Part shown: piece after piece, positions 28,855 to 37,812 of the stretch
Numbering within the stretch: position 1 is the first letter of the stretch
Layout: each line of letters begins with the position of its first letter
NCBI GenBank assembly: GCA_963743825.1
Contig: CAVURC010000007.1
Coordinates: 14,274-78,273 of the forward strand
DNA: 64,000 nucleotides
DNA from: Sva-07 sp963743825
GTDB taxonomy: Bacteria > Actinomycetota > Acidimicrobiia > Acidimicrobiales > Ilumatobacteraceae
Direction of reading: 5' to 3'
Translations under genes and position numbers: made by a program
Notes under the pieces: model-generated
The model's input: the letters and a program-made list of their open reading frames with translations, nothing else
What the model was told of the DNA's origin: nothing
Databases searched by the model: none

Positions 28855-30287
28855 GTCGGTGTCCTGCGTTCCAGTTCAGCTGCGGTTCGGAACATGGTCG
28901 CCTCCTGCAGGGCGGGGGCGAGAATCTGCACACCGACCGGCAGGCCGTCGTCGCCAGTGCCGAACGGCACGCTCATGGCGGGATCGCCGGTGAGGTTCGA
29001 CGGGATGGTGTAGGTGTCGCAGAGGTACATCGACATCGGGTCAGAGGTCTTGTCGCCGAGGTGGAACGCCACGGTCGGCGACGCCGGGGTGAGCAGCACG
29101 TCGGCTCGTTCGTAGGCGGTGGCGAAGTCGGCGGCGATGCGTCGACGGACCTTCAGCGCCCGGCCGTAGTAGGCGTCGTAGTAGCCGGCCGACAGCGCAT
29201 AGGTGCCGAGCATGATGCGGCGTTTCACCTCGGCGCCGAAGCCGTCGGTGCGCGTGGCCATGTACATGGCATTGGTGTCGGGCGCCTCGACGCGATGACC
29301 GAACCGCACGCCGTCGTAGCGGGCAAGATTGCTCGACGCCTCCGCCGGTGCGATCAGGTAGTAGGCGGTGAGGCCGTAGGTGAAGGCCGGCACCTCGACG
29401 TCGACGATCTCGGCGCCGGCGTCGCGGAGTGCGTCGAAGGCCTGCTGCAGGCGCTCCACGACGTCGGGGCTCGCACCTTCGGGAAGGTCGGTGATCCGAC
29501 CGACCCGCAGGCCCGCAACACCGAAGTCGAGGTGCCGGGTGATGTCGAGCGGCCCTTGGCGGATCGACGTCGAGTCCATCGGGTCGTGGCCCGAGATGGT
29601 CTCGAGCAGCAACGAGGCATCGGCGACCGTGGTCGCGAAGGGCCCGATCTGGTCGAGGCTGGACGCGAATGCCACGAGCCCGTAGCGACTCACCGCACCG
29701 TAGGTCGGCTTGACACCGACCACGCCACACAACGCTGCGGGCTGGCGGATCGAGCCCCCGGTGTCGGAACCGAGGCTGAGCGCGGCAAACCCTGCGGCAA
29801 CCGCTGCTGCCGATCCACCGCTGGAGCCGCCGGGCACCCGGCTCGTGTCGTGCGGGTTGCGGGTGGGGCCGAACGCCGAGTTCTCGGTGCTCGATCCCAT
29901 TGCGAACTCGTCGAGGTTCGTCTTGCCGACGATCACTGCGCCGGCGTCGCGCAGCTTGGTGACGACCGTGGCGTCGTAGGGCGGCTTCCAGCCGTCGAGG
30001 ATCCTCGACGAGCACGTCGTCGGGATGCCTCGGGTGCACATGTTGTCCTTGAGGGCGATCGGCACACCGGCGAGGGCGCCGGGATCACGCCCGACGGCGA
30101 CCGCGTCGTCGATCTCGGCTGCTCGCGCTCGGGCCTCGTCGGCGAGCACCAGGTTGAATGCATGGATGTCGCCCTCGCGGCGTGCGATCTCGGCGAGGTG
30201 ACGCTCGACGACATCGGTCGCGGTGACGACATTGTTGCGGACGTTCCACGCAATGTCGGTGGCGGTCACGATCGCTGGATCGGTCAT
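28851..30287 (-). CDS. gatA: Asp-tRNA(Asn)/Glu-tRNA(Gln) amidotransferase subunit A
   Basis: Intact 478-residue amidase-signature enzyme supplying ammonia from glutamine. The Ser-Ser-Lys triad is visible: Lys in IALKDNM, the bridging Ser in SLGSDTGGSIRQPA and the upstream Ser in PGGSSGGSAAAVAAG. The ATG lies inside the gatC stop (ATGA), which fixes the start; longer upstream frames are artefacts. Confidence 0.97.
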   Translation of the reverse strand: MTDPAIVTATDIAWNVRNNVVTATDVVERHLAEIARREGDIHAFNLVLADEARARAAEIDDAVAVGRDPGALAGVPIALKDNMCTRGIPTTCSSRILDGWKPPYDATVVTKLRDAGAVIVGKTNLDEFAMGSSTENSAFGPTRNPHDTSRVPGGSSGGSAAAVAAGFAALSLGSDTGGSIRQPAALCGVVGVKPTYGAVSRYGLVAFASSLDQIGPFATTVADASLLLETISGHDPMDSTSIRQGPLDITRHLDFGVAGLRVGRITDLPEGASPDVVERLQQAFDALRDAGAEIVDVEVPAFTYGLTAYYLIAPAEASSNLARYDGVRFGHRVEAPDTNAMYMATRTDGFGAEVKRRIMLGTYALSAGYYDAYYGRALKVRRRIAADFATAYERADVLLTPASPTVAFHLGDKTSDPMSMYLCDTYTIPSNLTGDPAMSVPFGTGDDGLPVGVQILAPALQEATMFRTAAELERRTPT

Positions 30288-30589
30288 CAATCGTCCAGCC
30301 CGACGATCGGTGGCACACGGAAGCGGCCGTCCTCGGCCGCCGGCGCGCCGGCGAGCACCTCGTCGCGGTCGAGGCAGTCCATCTCGATGTCCTCGCGCAT
30401 CACATTGGCGATCGGCGTGGGGTGGGTCATCGGCTCGACCCCGTCGAGGTCGAGGGCGTCGATGTCGGCGAAGTGGTCGAGCATGTCGCTCAATTGGTGG
30501 GTCGCCTGGCGCAGTTCGTCGTCGCTGAGCGACAGCCGGGCGAGCTTGGCCACCTTCGCGACAGCCTCGGGAGTGATGCGGTCGGACAC
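30287..30589 (-). CDS. gatC: Asp-tRNA(Asn)/Glu-tRNA(Gln) amidotransferase subunit C
   Basis: Intact 100-residue GatC with the usual opening ITPEAVAKVAKLARLSL and ending LRQATHQLSDMLDHFADI then GRFRVPPIV. It is the scaffold that stabilises GatA-GatB. The GTG start lies 8 nt after TAGCGT, so transcription of gatC-gatA-gatB-SDR probably begins at the start codon itself. Confidence 0.93.
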   Translation of the reverse strand: MSDRITPEAVAKVAKLARLSLSDDELRQATHQLSDMLDHFADIDALDLDGVEPMTHPTPIANVMREDIEMDCLDRDEVLAGAPAAEDGRFRVPPIVGLDD

Positions 30590-30623
30590 GACCCCCAACG
30601 CTACCCGTCCCTCCCGACCCCAC

Positions 30624-30766
30624 CCTCCCCGAAAAATGCGCCAGATTGCCCGCTGAGCGGTCTCAAACCCGCACATTTCGGCCGGCCTCGACCCGCCACC
30701 CTGAAATGTGCGGAGATTTGCCCGCCAGGCGCACATTGCAGCGCATTTTTCGGAAAGGGGGAGGGT
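30624..30766. repeat. Double inverted copy of the GCGCATTTTTCGG repeat
   Basis: CCCTCCCCGAAAAATGCGC at the left is answered by GCGCATTTTTCGGAAAGGG at the right. Between them lie two mirrored GCACATTTC/GAAATGTGC blocks. The element therefore consists of two inverted copies of the roughly 60-bp unit also present at 34441. It separates the gatC promoter from the citrate synthase stop codon and could end transcription of citrate synthase. Confidence 0.7.
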
Positions 30767-31895
30767 CAGGGGGTGGGGGGAGGGCCGGTGTAGCGGGAGG
30801 AGGGGCGGATGAGTTTGCCGACGGCGGCCTGTTCGACGATGTGGGCGCACCAACCGACGGTGCGGCTGACGGCGAACGTCGGCGTGAACATCGTGCGGGG
30901 CAGACCGGCTGTCTCCATCACCACGCCGGCGTAGAACTCGACGTTGCTCGGCAGGGGTCGGCCCGGCTTGAGCTCGGCAAGCGTGACGAGGATCTCTGCC
31001 TCGACGGCGATCGCGAGATCGAACGAGCTCGCCGCCGAGCCGCTCGGCCACCTCTCGGAGGAGCCCCGAACGGGGATCGGGCGCTCGGTACACGGCATGC
31101 CCGAACCCCATGATCCGGCGTCCCGCCGCCACCTCCCCGCGGACCCAGTCGGCGGCACGGTCGACCGTGCCGATCTCGTCGAGTGCATCGAGCGCCCGGC
31201 TCGGAGCCCCACCGTGCAACGGGCCCGACAGCGCCCCGAGCGCTGCGCACACCGCATCGGCGGGATCGGCACCCGTCGACGCAACCACCCGGGCCGTGAA
31301 CGTGGATGCATTGAACCCGTGGTCGATGGTGAGGATCATGTACTGCTCGACCGCTCGAGCCGCCACCGGCGTCGGGACGACTCCGGTCACCTGATGGAGG
31401 TACGAGGCGGCATGACCGAGTAGCGGATCCACCTCGACCGGCTCCTCCCCGCGGCTCACCCGATGGAGCGCAGCGAGGATCGAGGGCACCAGTGCGGCGA
31501 GCCGAAGCGTTTGTTCCCGCCGCGTCGACATCGTCGACATCGATCACCGGTTCGAGCCCGAGCAGACCGGCCGAGACCGACAACACCGCTCGGAGCTTCG
31601 CCAGCATCGAGGCGTCGTGATCCGCCACGACCTCGATCACGGGAATCAACGCGGGCGGGACGGCACGCAGTCCAGCGACCTCGGCTCGGAACTCCGCCGC
31701 CTCGTCGGGCGTCGGGAGCCGACCGTTTCGGAGGAGGAACCACACATCCTCGAACGAGCGGGTCCTGGCAAGGGTGGTTGCATCGTGCTCGCCGTAATGG
31801 AAGAAGCCCCGGTCACCGTCCACTGCGCCGATCGCGGTGTCGGCGGCGACGACACCGTTGAGCCCGGCAGGAACCTCGATGAGTTGTTGCGTCAT
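30766..31895 (-). CDS. Citrate synthase-family enzyme (citrate or 2-methylcitrate)
   Basis: About 375 residues after two frame repairs (near 31530 and 31045). Citrate-synthase landmarks are DHGFNASTFTAR with a catalytic His, GALSGPLHGGAP with the second His, IMGFGHAVYR, and the C-terminal FYAGVVMETAGL and RTVGWCAHIVEQ. The Asp of the triad should lie in the N(V)EFYAGV region, where it appears as Glu, so activity or substrate may differ; alignment is needed. It is divergent from the HTH-citrate synthase fusion and shares an operator-rich promoter with it. Confidence 0.85.
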
Positions 31896-31912
31896 ACGCC
31901 GAGTGTCGATCG

Positions 31913-31969
31913 GTCAACCATTGAAATCAACATTGATTCGATCAACGTTGACGACATCAACTCGTTGAC
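31913..31969. promoter_or_regulatory. Tandem array of ATCAAC-GTTGAT operator-like palindromes
   Basis: Four near-identical palindromes follow each other: GTCAACCATTGA (31913), ATCAACATTGAT (31926), ATCAACGTTGAC (31941) and ATCAACTCGTTGAC (31956). The middle ones are spaced 15 bp. The array fills the gap between the two divergent citrate synthase genes and ends 14 bp before the fusion gene start. The DNA-binding domain of that fusion protein is the obvious candidate ligand, which would make the pair autoregulated. Confidence 0.75.
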
Positions 31970-31982
31970 GCAGGATGGAGCC

Positions 31983-33135
31983 GTGAGCACGCTCATCAGA
32001 TCGACCGAGGCAGCCGCCCTGCTGAACGTGTCGAAGCCGACGCTGTATGCGTACGTGAGTCGCGGCCGGCTCACACGCACGACCGGAGCCGATGGACGGA
32101 CATCGCTGTTTGCTCGCGACGAGGTCGAGCGTTTGGCGCAACGGAGTCGTCACGCCCCAACCGGACCGCGACCGACCATCGACGTCCAGATCTCGTCCGA
32201 CATCACCACGATCGACGAGTCGTCGTTGCGGTATCACGGCCACGACGTCGTCGGCCTCGCGGCGAGCCATCGTTTCGAGGACGTCGCCGAGCTGCTGTGG
32301 TCGGACGGGATCGGACCGATTTCCTCCACAACGAACTGGCCGGCGGTGTCGCCGGCAGATCGCGCCGGAATCGCCCCCGCCGCTGTGCTCGAGATGTCAC
32401 CGATCGCACGGATCGCGACCGCGTCGTACCTACTCGGAGCACTCCATCTCGATGATTCCCCAGGCGATGCGGCACGACGGCTGCTCCTCGCGGTCCCCGA
32501 TCTGCTCGGCTCGAGCCGCCGGACCGGGCACTACGCACACCGGCTCGCCGCCGCATGGCGACGCCGCCCGACACCCGACCTGGTCGATGCGATCGACACC
32601 GCGCTCGTCCTGCTCGCCGATCACGAGTTGGCGACGAGCACCCTCGCCGTGCGCATCGCGGCGTCGGTACGAACCTCGCCGTCCGTCGCCTTCGCGGCCG
32701 GACTGGCCAGCATGGAGGGTGCGCTCCACGGTGCAGCCTCCGCCGAGGCCCACCGGTTTCTCGCGATGTGTGTCGAGATGGAGCCGGCCACCGTCATCGC
32801 CCAACTGCGGTCCGACCGGCGCCCCATCCCCGGGTTCGGCCACAAGGTGTATCGGGGCGTCGACCCGAGGTTCCCTCCATTGCTCGACAGCGTGCGACGA
32901 CTCGACCCCGACGTCGTTGCGATTGTCGACGCCGTCGTGACGGAGGCGGGACGGGTGATGTCGCACCAACCCAACGTGGATCTCGCGCTCGGGGGCCCTC
33001 ACGCTGGCGGCCGGACTCGAGCCGGGCACGCCGATCTTCGCCGTCGCGCGCATCGCCGGCTGGGGTGCCCACTACGCCGAGGAGATCGGCGAGCCGCCCG
33101 TTCGTTTCCGCGGTGTGGCGACGCCGACGCGATGA
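31983..33135 (+). CDS. Helix-turn-helix domain fused to citrate synthase
   Basis: Residues 1-55 form a MerR/excisionase-like winged helix (STEAAALLNVSKPTLYAYVSRGRL). The remaining 330 residues are a citrate-synthase fold: LRYHGHDVVGLA, MEGALHGAASAEAH with a His, IPGFGHKVYRGVDPRF, and a late IAGWGAHYAEEIGEP reached after a one-base frame change near 32990. Fusions of this layout occur in other actinobacteria and proteobacteria, usually next to a second citrate synthase. A metabolite-sensing regulator is a reasonable reading. GTG start with GGATGGAG upstream. Confidence 0.85.
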
Positions 33136-33148
33136 GCCGACGCTCGGA

Positions 33149-33700
33149 TCACGTCGGACTCACCTCACCACCCGCTCGCCTCAGGCAACTCCGACGTGCC
33201 ACGACGCGAACCACCGGCAGCCCGTCGTCACGCAGGCGCACACGATCCGCGGCCGCGGCGCCGACATGACACCCGTCGGGTCGCGGTCGCGTACACCCGG
33301 CGACTGGTCACGTTGACGAACATCCGCTCGATCAGTTCGTCGACCGCCTCACGGTCGGACACCAGAACAGGCAACGCAGCGCCTGGCGCGTCGCCGACGG
33401 CCGCGACCGGTCTGTCGCCAACCGCTCGCCGATGCGACAGGCGAACCCGGCGATGAACGACGCTCGATACCTCCGGCTCCTACGGCGATCACCCGGCGCA
33501 CTCGGCGACGAGTCGGTGATCAACGCCGATTGCAACTGGATCAGGAGCGAGGTGAACAGCAACTCGATGTGGACGAGGCGGGCAGCCCACGACGGGAGTG
33601 CGAGGGAACTCGGCGCCGTCGGTGGCACGACGGTGGGTCGATCGACTCCCCAGCGCTCTCCGGGAGCGCCAGCCGATCGACCCGGAGCGACGGTCACGCG
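33149..33700 (-). pseudogene. DUF2786-like protein, truncated and frameshifted
   Basis: The minus strand encodes AARLVHIELLFTSLLIQLQS followed by RRYRASFIAGFACRIGERLA, then in other frames LPVLVSDREAVDELIERMF and GAAAADRVRLRD. These match the order of blocks in the C-terminal two-thirds of DUF2786 proteins (HxELLFTSLL, SFxxGFAxRIGERL). The N-terminal domain with the zinc-finger-like helix is missing: the upstream sequence overlaps the alkD-like gene and gives nothing recognisable. Frame changes lie near 33390 and 33265. Either a decayed remnant or a gene hit by errors plus a true 5-prime loss. Confidence 0.5.
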
Positions 33701-33782
33701 CGAGGAGGGCAGACGCAAGCGCGATCAGCGGCGCGGTCGTAAGCCGCAAGACATCGGAAGTGGGCGAGCGCTGACGATTCCC

Positions 33783-34433
33783 ATGGAGGCGCTCCGGCGC
33801 GACCTCGAGGCGGTCGCCGATCCGACGTCGGCACCTCCGATGGCCGCCTACATGAAGCATCGATTCGAGTTCATGGGGATCAAGACCGCGCAGCGCCGGC
33901 TGGCGACGAAGCCGACGATGGCGTGGGCTCGTCGAGCGAGTGGCGACGAACTCATTGCATTCGCCCGCGGCTGTTGGAACGAGCCCGAGCGCGAGTTCCA
34001 GTACGTCGGCGCCGACGCGTTGAACGCCAACGTGGCCAGGCTCGAGTCACGCCACCTCGACGACCTCGAGCAGTTGATCACCGCTCGGTCGTGGTGGGAC
34101 ACCGTCGACGGCCTGTCCGCCTGGTCCGTGGGCGGACTCGTGCGTGCCGACCGGACATTGGTCACCGCGACGGACCGCTGGATCGAGGGAGACGACATCT
34201 GGCTCGCGCGTTCGGCGATCCTCCACCAGCTCCGCTGGGGCGCCGACACCGACGCCGACCGACTGTTCGAGTACTCGCTTCGGCGTGCCGGCGACACCGA
34301 GTTCTTCATCCGCAAGGCGATCGGTTGGGCGCTGCGTCAGTACGCCCGCACCGATCCCGACGCCGTCCGAGCGTTCGTCGAGCGCCACGAGTTCTCCGGC
34401 CTCACCCGCCGCGAGGCCCTCAAACACCTCTGA
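33783..34433 (+). CDS. DNA alkylation repair (AlkD-like) protein
   Basis: Intact helical-repeat protein of about 216 residues resembling AlkD: ADPTSAPPMAAYMKHRFEFM at the start, EFQYVGADALN, the SWWDTVDGLSAWSVG block that holds the family's DNA-facing Trp and Asp, IWLARSAILHQL and FFIRKAIGWALRQYA. AlkD excises bulky or cationic N-alkylated bases without flipping them. The ATG at 33783 fits the family start; the frame stays open further upstream but that part is not AlkD-like. Confidence 0.85.
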   Translation: MEALRRDLEAVADPTSAPPMAAYMKHRFEFMGIKTAQRRLATKPTMAWARRASGDELIAFARGCWNEPEREFQYVGADALNANVARLESRHLDDLEQLITARSWWDTVDGLSAWSVGGLVRADRTLVTATDRWIEGDDIWLARSAILHQLRWGADTDADRLFEYSLRRAGDTEFFIRKAIGWALRQYARTDPDAVRAFVERHEFSGLTRREALKHL

Positions 34434-34440
34434 TCGGCGG

Positions 34441-34517
34441 TCCCCCAATCCGAAATGTGCGCTGACGTGCTCACCAGACGCACATTCCGGCGCATTTTTC
34501 GGGAAGGGAACTGGGGG
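34441..34517. repeat. Single copy of the GCGCATTTTTCGG repeat
   Basis: CCCCCAATCC and GGGAACTGGGGG close the element. Inside, GAAATGTGCG is mirrored by CGCACATT, followed by GCGCATTTTTCGG. The order and spacing match the right half of the element at 30624. It fills the gap between two convergent genes, a common place for a bidirectional terminator. Confidence 0.7.
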
Positions 34518-36623
34518 TTAGAGCGCGAGGAGGTGGAACAGCACGGCCGACTCGGGGTGCAGCACCGGGGGCCGCAGTCCATGAACGGCCAGTTGGCGGC
34601 CCGACAGTTCCACGCCGTTCGCGAGCCACGCCGGTTGACCGGCGGCCAGCCCCCACCGTTCACGTGGCAGTGCGACGTGCTCTGCCCGGTACGTGCGATC
34701 GGGATCGAGCCCCGGCAGGCGGAGCGCCGGCGGCGTGAGGCTCGGCGCCGTGGTCAGCTGAGCGAACGACACCAGGCCTTCCGAGCGGTCCGGCGCGTAC
34801 ACACCGTGAGCGCAGTACGCCACCTCGGTGTCGAAGCGCACGGTGTCACCACTGTGCAGGAGCGGTCGGAACCGCTTGTGCAGGTCAATCGCCGCGGCGA
34901 GCGCATCGCGATCGCGCTCGTCGAGGGTCGTGACATCCCACTCCACCCCGAGGTGGCCGAACAGCGCCGTCGCCGCCCGGAACGCGAGCGTGTGCACGCG
35001 GCCCGTCGTGTGCGCCCGCGTCGGTCCGATGTGCGCACCCATCACCTCGGGCGGGATCAGCATCGAGGCGCCGCGTTGGATCGTCTGACGTTCGAGCGCA
35101 TCGTTGCAGTCGCTCGTCCACACCCGCTCGGTTCGTCGCAGGATCTCGAGGTCGACGCGACCGCCACCGCTCGCACACGACTCGAACTCGACCCTCGGAT
35201 GCCGCACCCGCAACTCGTCGAGCAGTGCATACAGCGCCACCGTCTGGCGATGAGTCCCCGCGGCGCCGTCGGAGCCCGACCCCTGCACGTGGTCGCGGTT
35301 CATGTCCCACTTCACGTAGGAGATGTCGTGATCGCGAAGCAGCGCATCGAGCAACCCGAGGACGTGGGCGAACGCCTCGGGACGAGCGAGGTCGAGCACC
35401 AGCTGATTGCGACCGAGCACCGGTTCGTAACCGTCGGTCACCAGCGCCCACTCGGGATGCGCCCGCAACAGCTCGCTGTCGGGGTTCACCATCTCGGGCT
35501 CGACCCAGATCCCGAACTCCATCCCGAGCCCGGTGACGTGGTCGATGAGCGGCGCCAACCCGTCGGGGTACACATCGGGCGACACCCACCAGTCGCCGAG
35601 CCCCGACGTGTCGTCGCGTCGGGATCCGAACCATCCGTCGTCGAGTACGAACCGCTCGACACCGACGGACGCGGCCACGTCGGCGAGCGCACACAACCGC
35701 TCGGTGTCGTGGTTGAAGTAGACGGCCTCCCAGGTGTTCAGCAGGACCGGTCGCGGCGTGGTCGGATGCGCCGGGCTCGACCGCGCGAGTCGATGGAATC
35801 CCCAGGTGGCCGGAGTGAGGCCACCGTCGGAGTACACCGCCACGACCAGTGGCGTGGAGTACGACTCGCCGGGTTCGAGAACGATCTCGCCGGGATGCAG
35901 CAGCTCGCCGCCTTGCACGTATCGGCGGCCGTCGGCGAGGCGCTCGGCGAGCATGGTGTGGTTCGCGCTCCATGCCACATGGACGCCCCACACCTCGCCG
36001 CTCCATTCGCCGAAGCCGTGGGTGCCGGCGAAGAGCAGCGGCACCCGTTCGTGCGACGTGCGTCCACGCTGGTTCTCCGACAGCATCGATCCGTCGACCC
36101 ACGGCCGTCGAATCGGCTGGAACTCGCGTGCCCAGCGACCATCGAATCGGAGGAGTTCGTCGGCGTGGGGCGGCAGTGGAAGCGTGATCGTCAGTGCGTC
36201 GAGCGAGTACCGGCGCGCCGCGGTGTTGGTCAGCGTTGCCGTCACCGTCAGCGCGTCGCCGACATCGATCGTGGTGACCAACGCAAGTTCGGCTCGCTCG
36301 TCGATCGACTCGACGATCAACGCCTGACCCTCCCGGCGATGCGAGACCGTGACGAAGCGAGGCGACCACGAGCGACCACCCGCTCGCCTCCCCATCAGCC
36401 CCGGCCGGCCGGGGAAACCGTCGGCGTGCAGCGGCACCACGCTGACCGGGGCCACCTGAGCCACCGCGCCCGCCACCTCGGGCCGCCCGAGCGCCCCGGC
36501 CATCGCCGCGAGATCGACATCGCCCCCCAGCGACGCACCCCAGTGGACGACCGTCGGAACACCACCGGCCACATCGACCACCACATCGAACGATCGGCCG
36601 GTCAGTGCTACGAGTTCGGACAC
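34518..36623 (-). CDS. GH36 alpha-galactosidase
   Basis: Intact protein of about 701 residues: N-terminal beta-sandwich, then a barrel with LLNTWEAVYFNHD, LDDGWFGSRRDD, FGIWVEPEMVNPDSEL, the nucleophile Asp in YVKWDMNRD and the acid/base Asp in TSDCNDALER, plus a C-terminal sheet. It would release terminal alpha-galactose from raffinose-type sugars in the cytoplasm. The GTG (VSVSELV) at 36623 is a conservative start; a longer frame reaches 36701. It is divergent from a sugar-importer ATPase gene, which fits sugar use. Confidence 0.92.
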   Translation of the reverse strand: MSELVALTGRSFDVVVDVAGGVPTVVHWGASLGGDVDLAAMAGALGRPEVAGAVAQVAPVSVVPLHADGFPGRPGLMGRRAGGRSWSPRFVTVSHRREGQALIVESIDERAELALVTTIDVGDALTVTATLTNTAARRYSLDALTITLPLPPHADELLRFDGRWAREFQPIRRPWVDGSMLSENQRGRTSHERVPLLFAGTHGFGEWSGEVWGVHVAWSANHTMLAERLADGRRYVQGGELLHPGEIVLEPGESYSTPLVVAVYSDGGLTPATWGFHRLARSSPAHPTTPRPVLLNTWEAVYFNHDTERLCALADVAASVGVERFVLDDGWFGSRRDDTSGLGDWWVSPDVYPDGLAPLIDHVTGLGMEFGIWVEPEMVNPDSELLRAHPEWALVTDGYEPVLGRNQLVLDLARPEAFAHVLGLLDALLRDHDISYVKWDMNRDHVQGSGSDGAAGTHRQTVALYALLDELRVRHPRVEFESCASGGGRVDLEILRRTERVWTSDCNDALERQTIQRGASMLIPPEVMGAHIGPTRAHTTGRVHTLAFRAATALFGHLGVEWDVTTLDERDRDALAAAIDLHKRFRPLLHSGDTVRFDTEVAYCAHGVYAPDRSEGLVSFAQLTTAPSLTPPALRLPGLDPDRTYRAEHVALPRERWGLAAGQPAWLANGVELSGRQLAVHGLRPPVLHPESAVLFHLLAL

Positions 36624-36725
36624 CGACACAGTTGAGCATGTGTGGCAATGGCTCCCACCAACGGCCAAGATGTGTGACGTCGCAGACGTTGCGACGCACA
36701 CGCGCCCCGATCGCAGGAGGACTCA

Positions 36726-37799
36726 TTGGCCACCGTCACGTTTCAAGGAGCGAGCCGGGTCTATCCGGGATCCGAGGCGCCCGCGGTCGATCACCTCGAC
36801 CTCGAGATCGGTGACGGCGAATTCCTCGTCCTCGTCGGCCCCTCGGGTTGTGGCAAGTCGACGACGCTGCGGATGCTCGCCGGCCTGGAGCCGATCGACG
36901 AGGGCTACGTGTTCATCGGCGACCGCGACGTCACGTTCGTGGCGCCGAAGGATCGCGACATCGCCATGGTCTTCCAGTCGTACGCGCTGTACCCGCACAT
37001 GACCGTGGCCGAGAACATCGGCTTCCACCTGAAGGTCAAGAAGATGGGCAAGAAGCAGCGGGCGGCCCGGGTCGCCGAAGCTGCGCGCATCCTCGATCTC
37101 GAGGAACTCCTCGATCGCAAGCCGGCGAATCTCTCGGGCGGCCAACGCCAGCGGGTGGCGATGGGGCGCGCGATCGTCCGCGAACCGCAGGTGTTCCTCA
37201 TGGACGAGCCGCTGTCGAACCTCGACGCGAAGCTCCGCGTGCAGACGCGCACCCAGATCGCAGCGTTGCAGCGCGAGCTCGGCGTGACGACCGTCTACGT
37301 CACCCACGACCAGATCGAGGCGATGACGATGGGCGATCGTGTGGCGGTCATGCTCGACGGCGTGCTCCAGCAGTGCGCGACACCGAGGGATCTGTTCACC
37401 GACCCGATCAATTCGTTCGTCGCCGGGTTCATCGGATCGCCGGCGATGAATCTCCTGGTGGCGACCACCACCGAGGGTGGAGCCACGTACGGATCGCTCA
37501 CCGTGCCGCTGTCACCCTCGCAACGCAGCGCGCTCACGTCGGCAGCCGTCACGATCGGTGTCCGCCCGAACGACCTCGACATCGGAACCAGCGGTGGGCT
37601 CGATGCCACGGTCGAGTTCGTCGAGGAGCTGGGTTCCGAGGCGTTCCTGTACTGCGTCACGAGTAACAGCGGCCACGAGGTCGTGGCGCGGACCGACGGG
37701 CTCAGCAGCCTGCGCGCCGGCGATCAGGTGAGCCTGGTGCCCAAGCCGACCGGCGTCCACCTGTTCGACGCCGAAACCGGCGCGCGACTCGTCGCCTGA
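36726..37799 (+). CDS. Sugar ABC transporter ATPase (MsmK/UgpC type)
   Basis: Intact 357-residue ATPase: Walker A GPSGCGKST, Q-loop FQSYALYPHMT, signature LSGGQRQRVAMGR, Walker B VFLMDEPLSNLDAK and H-loop VTHDQ, then a TOBE/MalK-type regulatory domain. Such ATPases can serve several CUT1 sugar importers; no permease or binding-protein gene is adjacent. The start codon is TTG: AGGAGG lies 6 nt upstream of it (near 36715-36720), a clear Shine-Dalgarno sequence, unlike the leaderless neighbours. Confidence 0.93.
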   Translation: MATVTFQGASRVYPGSEAPAVDHLDLEIGDGEFLVLVGPSGCGKSTTLRMLAGLEPIDEGYVFIGDRDVTFVAPKDRDIAMVFQSYALYPHMTVAENIGFHLKVKKMGKKQRAARVAEAARILDLEELLDRKPANLSGGQRQRVAMGRAIVREPQVFLMDEPLSNLDAKLRVQTRTQIAALQRELGVTTVYVTHDQIEAMTMGDRVAVMLDGVLQQCATPRDLFTDPINSFVAGFIGSPAMNLLVATTTEGGATYGSLTVPLSPSQRSALTSAAVTIGVRPNDLDIGTSGGLDATVEFVEELGSEAFLYCVTSNSGHEVVARTDGLSSLRAGDQVSLVPKPTGVHLFDAETGARLVA

Positions 37800-37812
37800 G
37801 TGTCGATCCGCC

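Noticed and set aside
31913..31969. Tandem repeats as a possible CRISPR array
   Set aside because: Units are 12-14 bp palindromes with 1-3 bp spacers, no cas genes nearby, and they sit in a divergent promoter.
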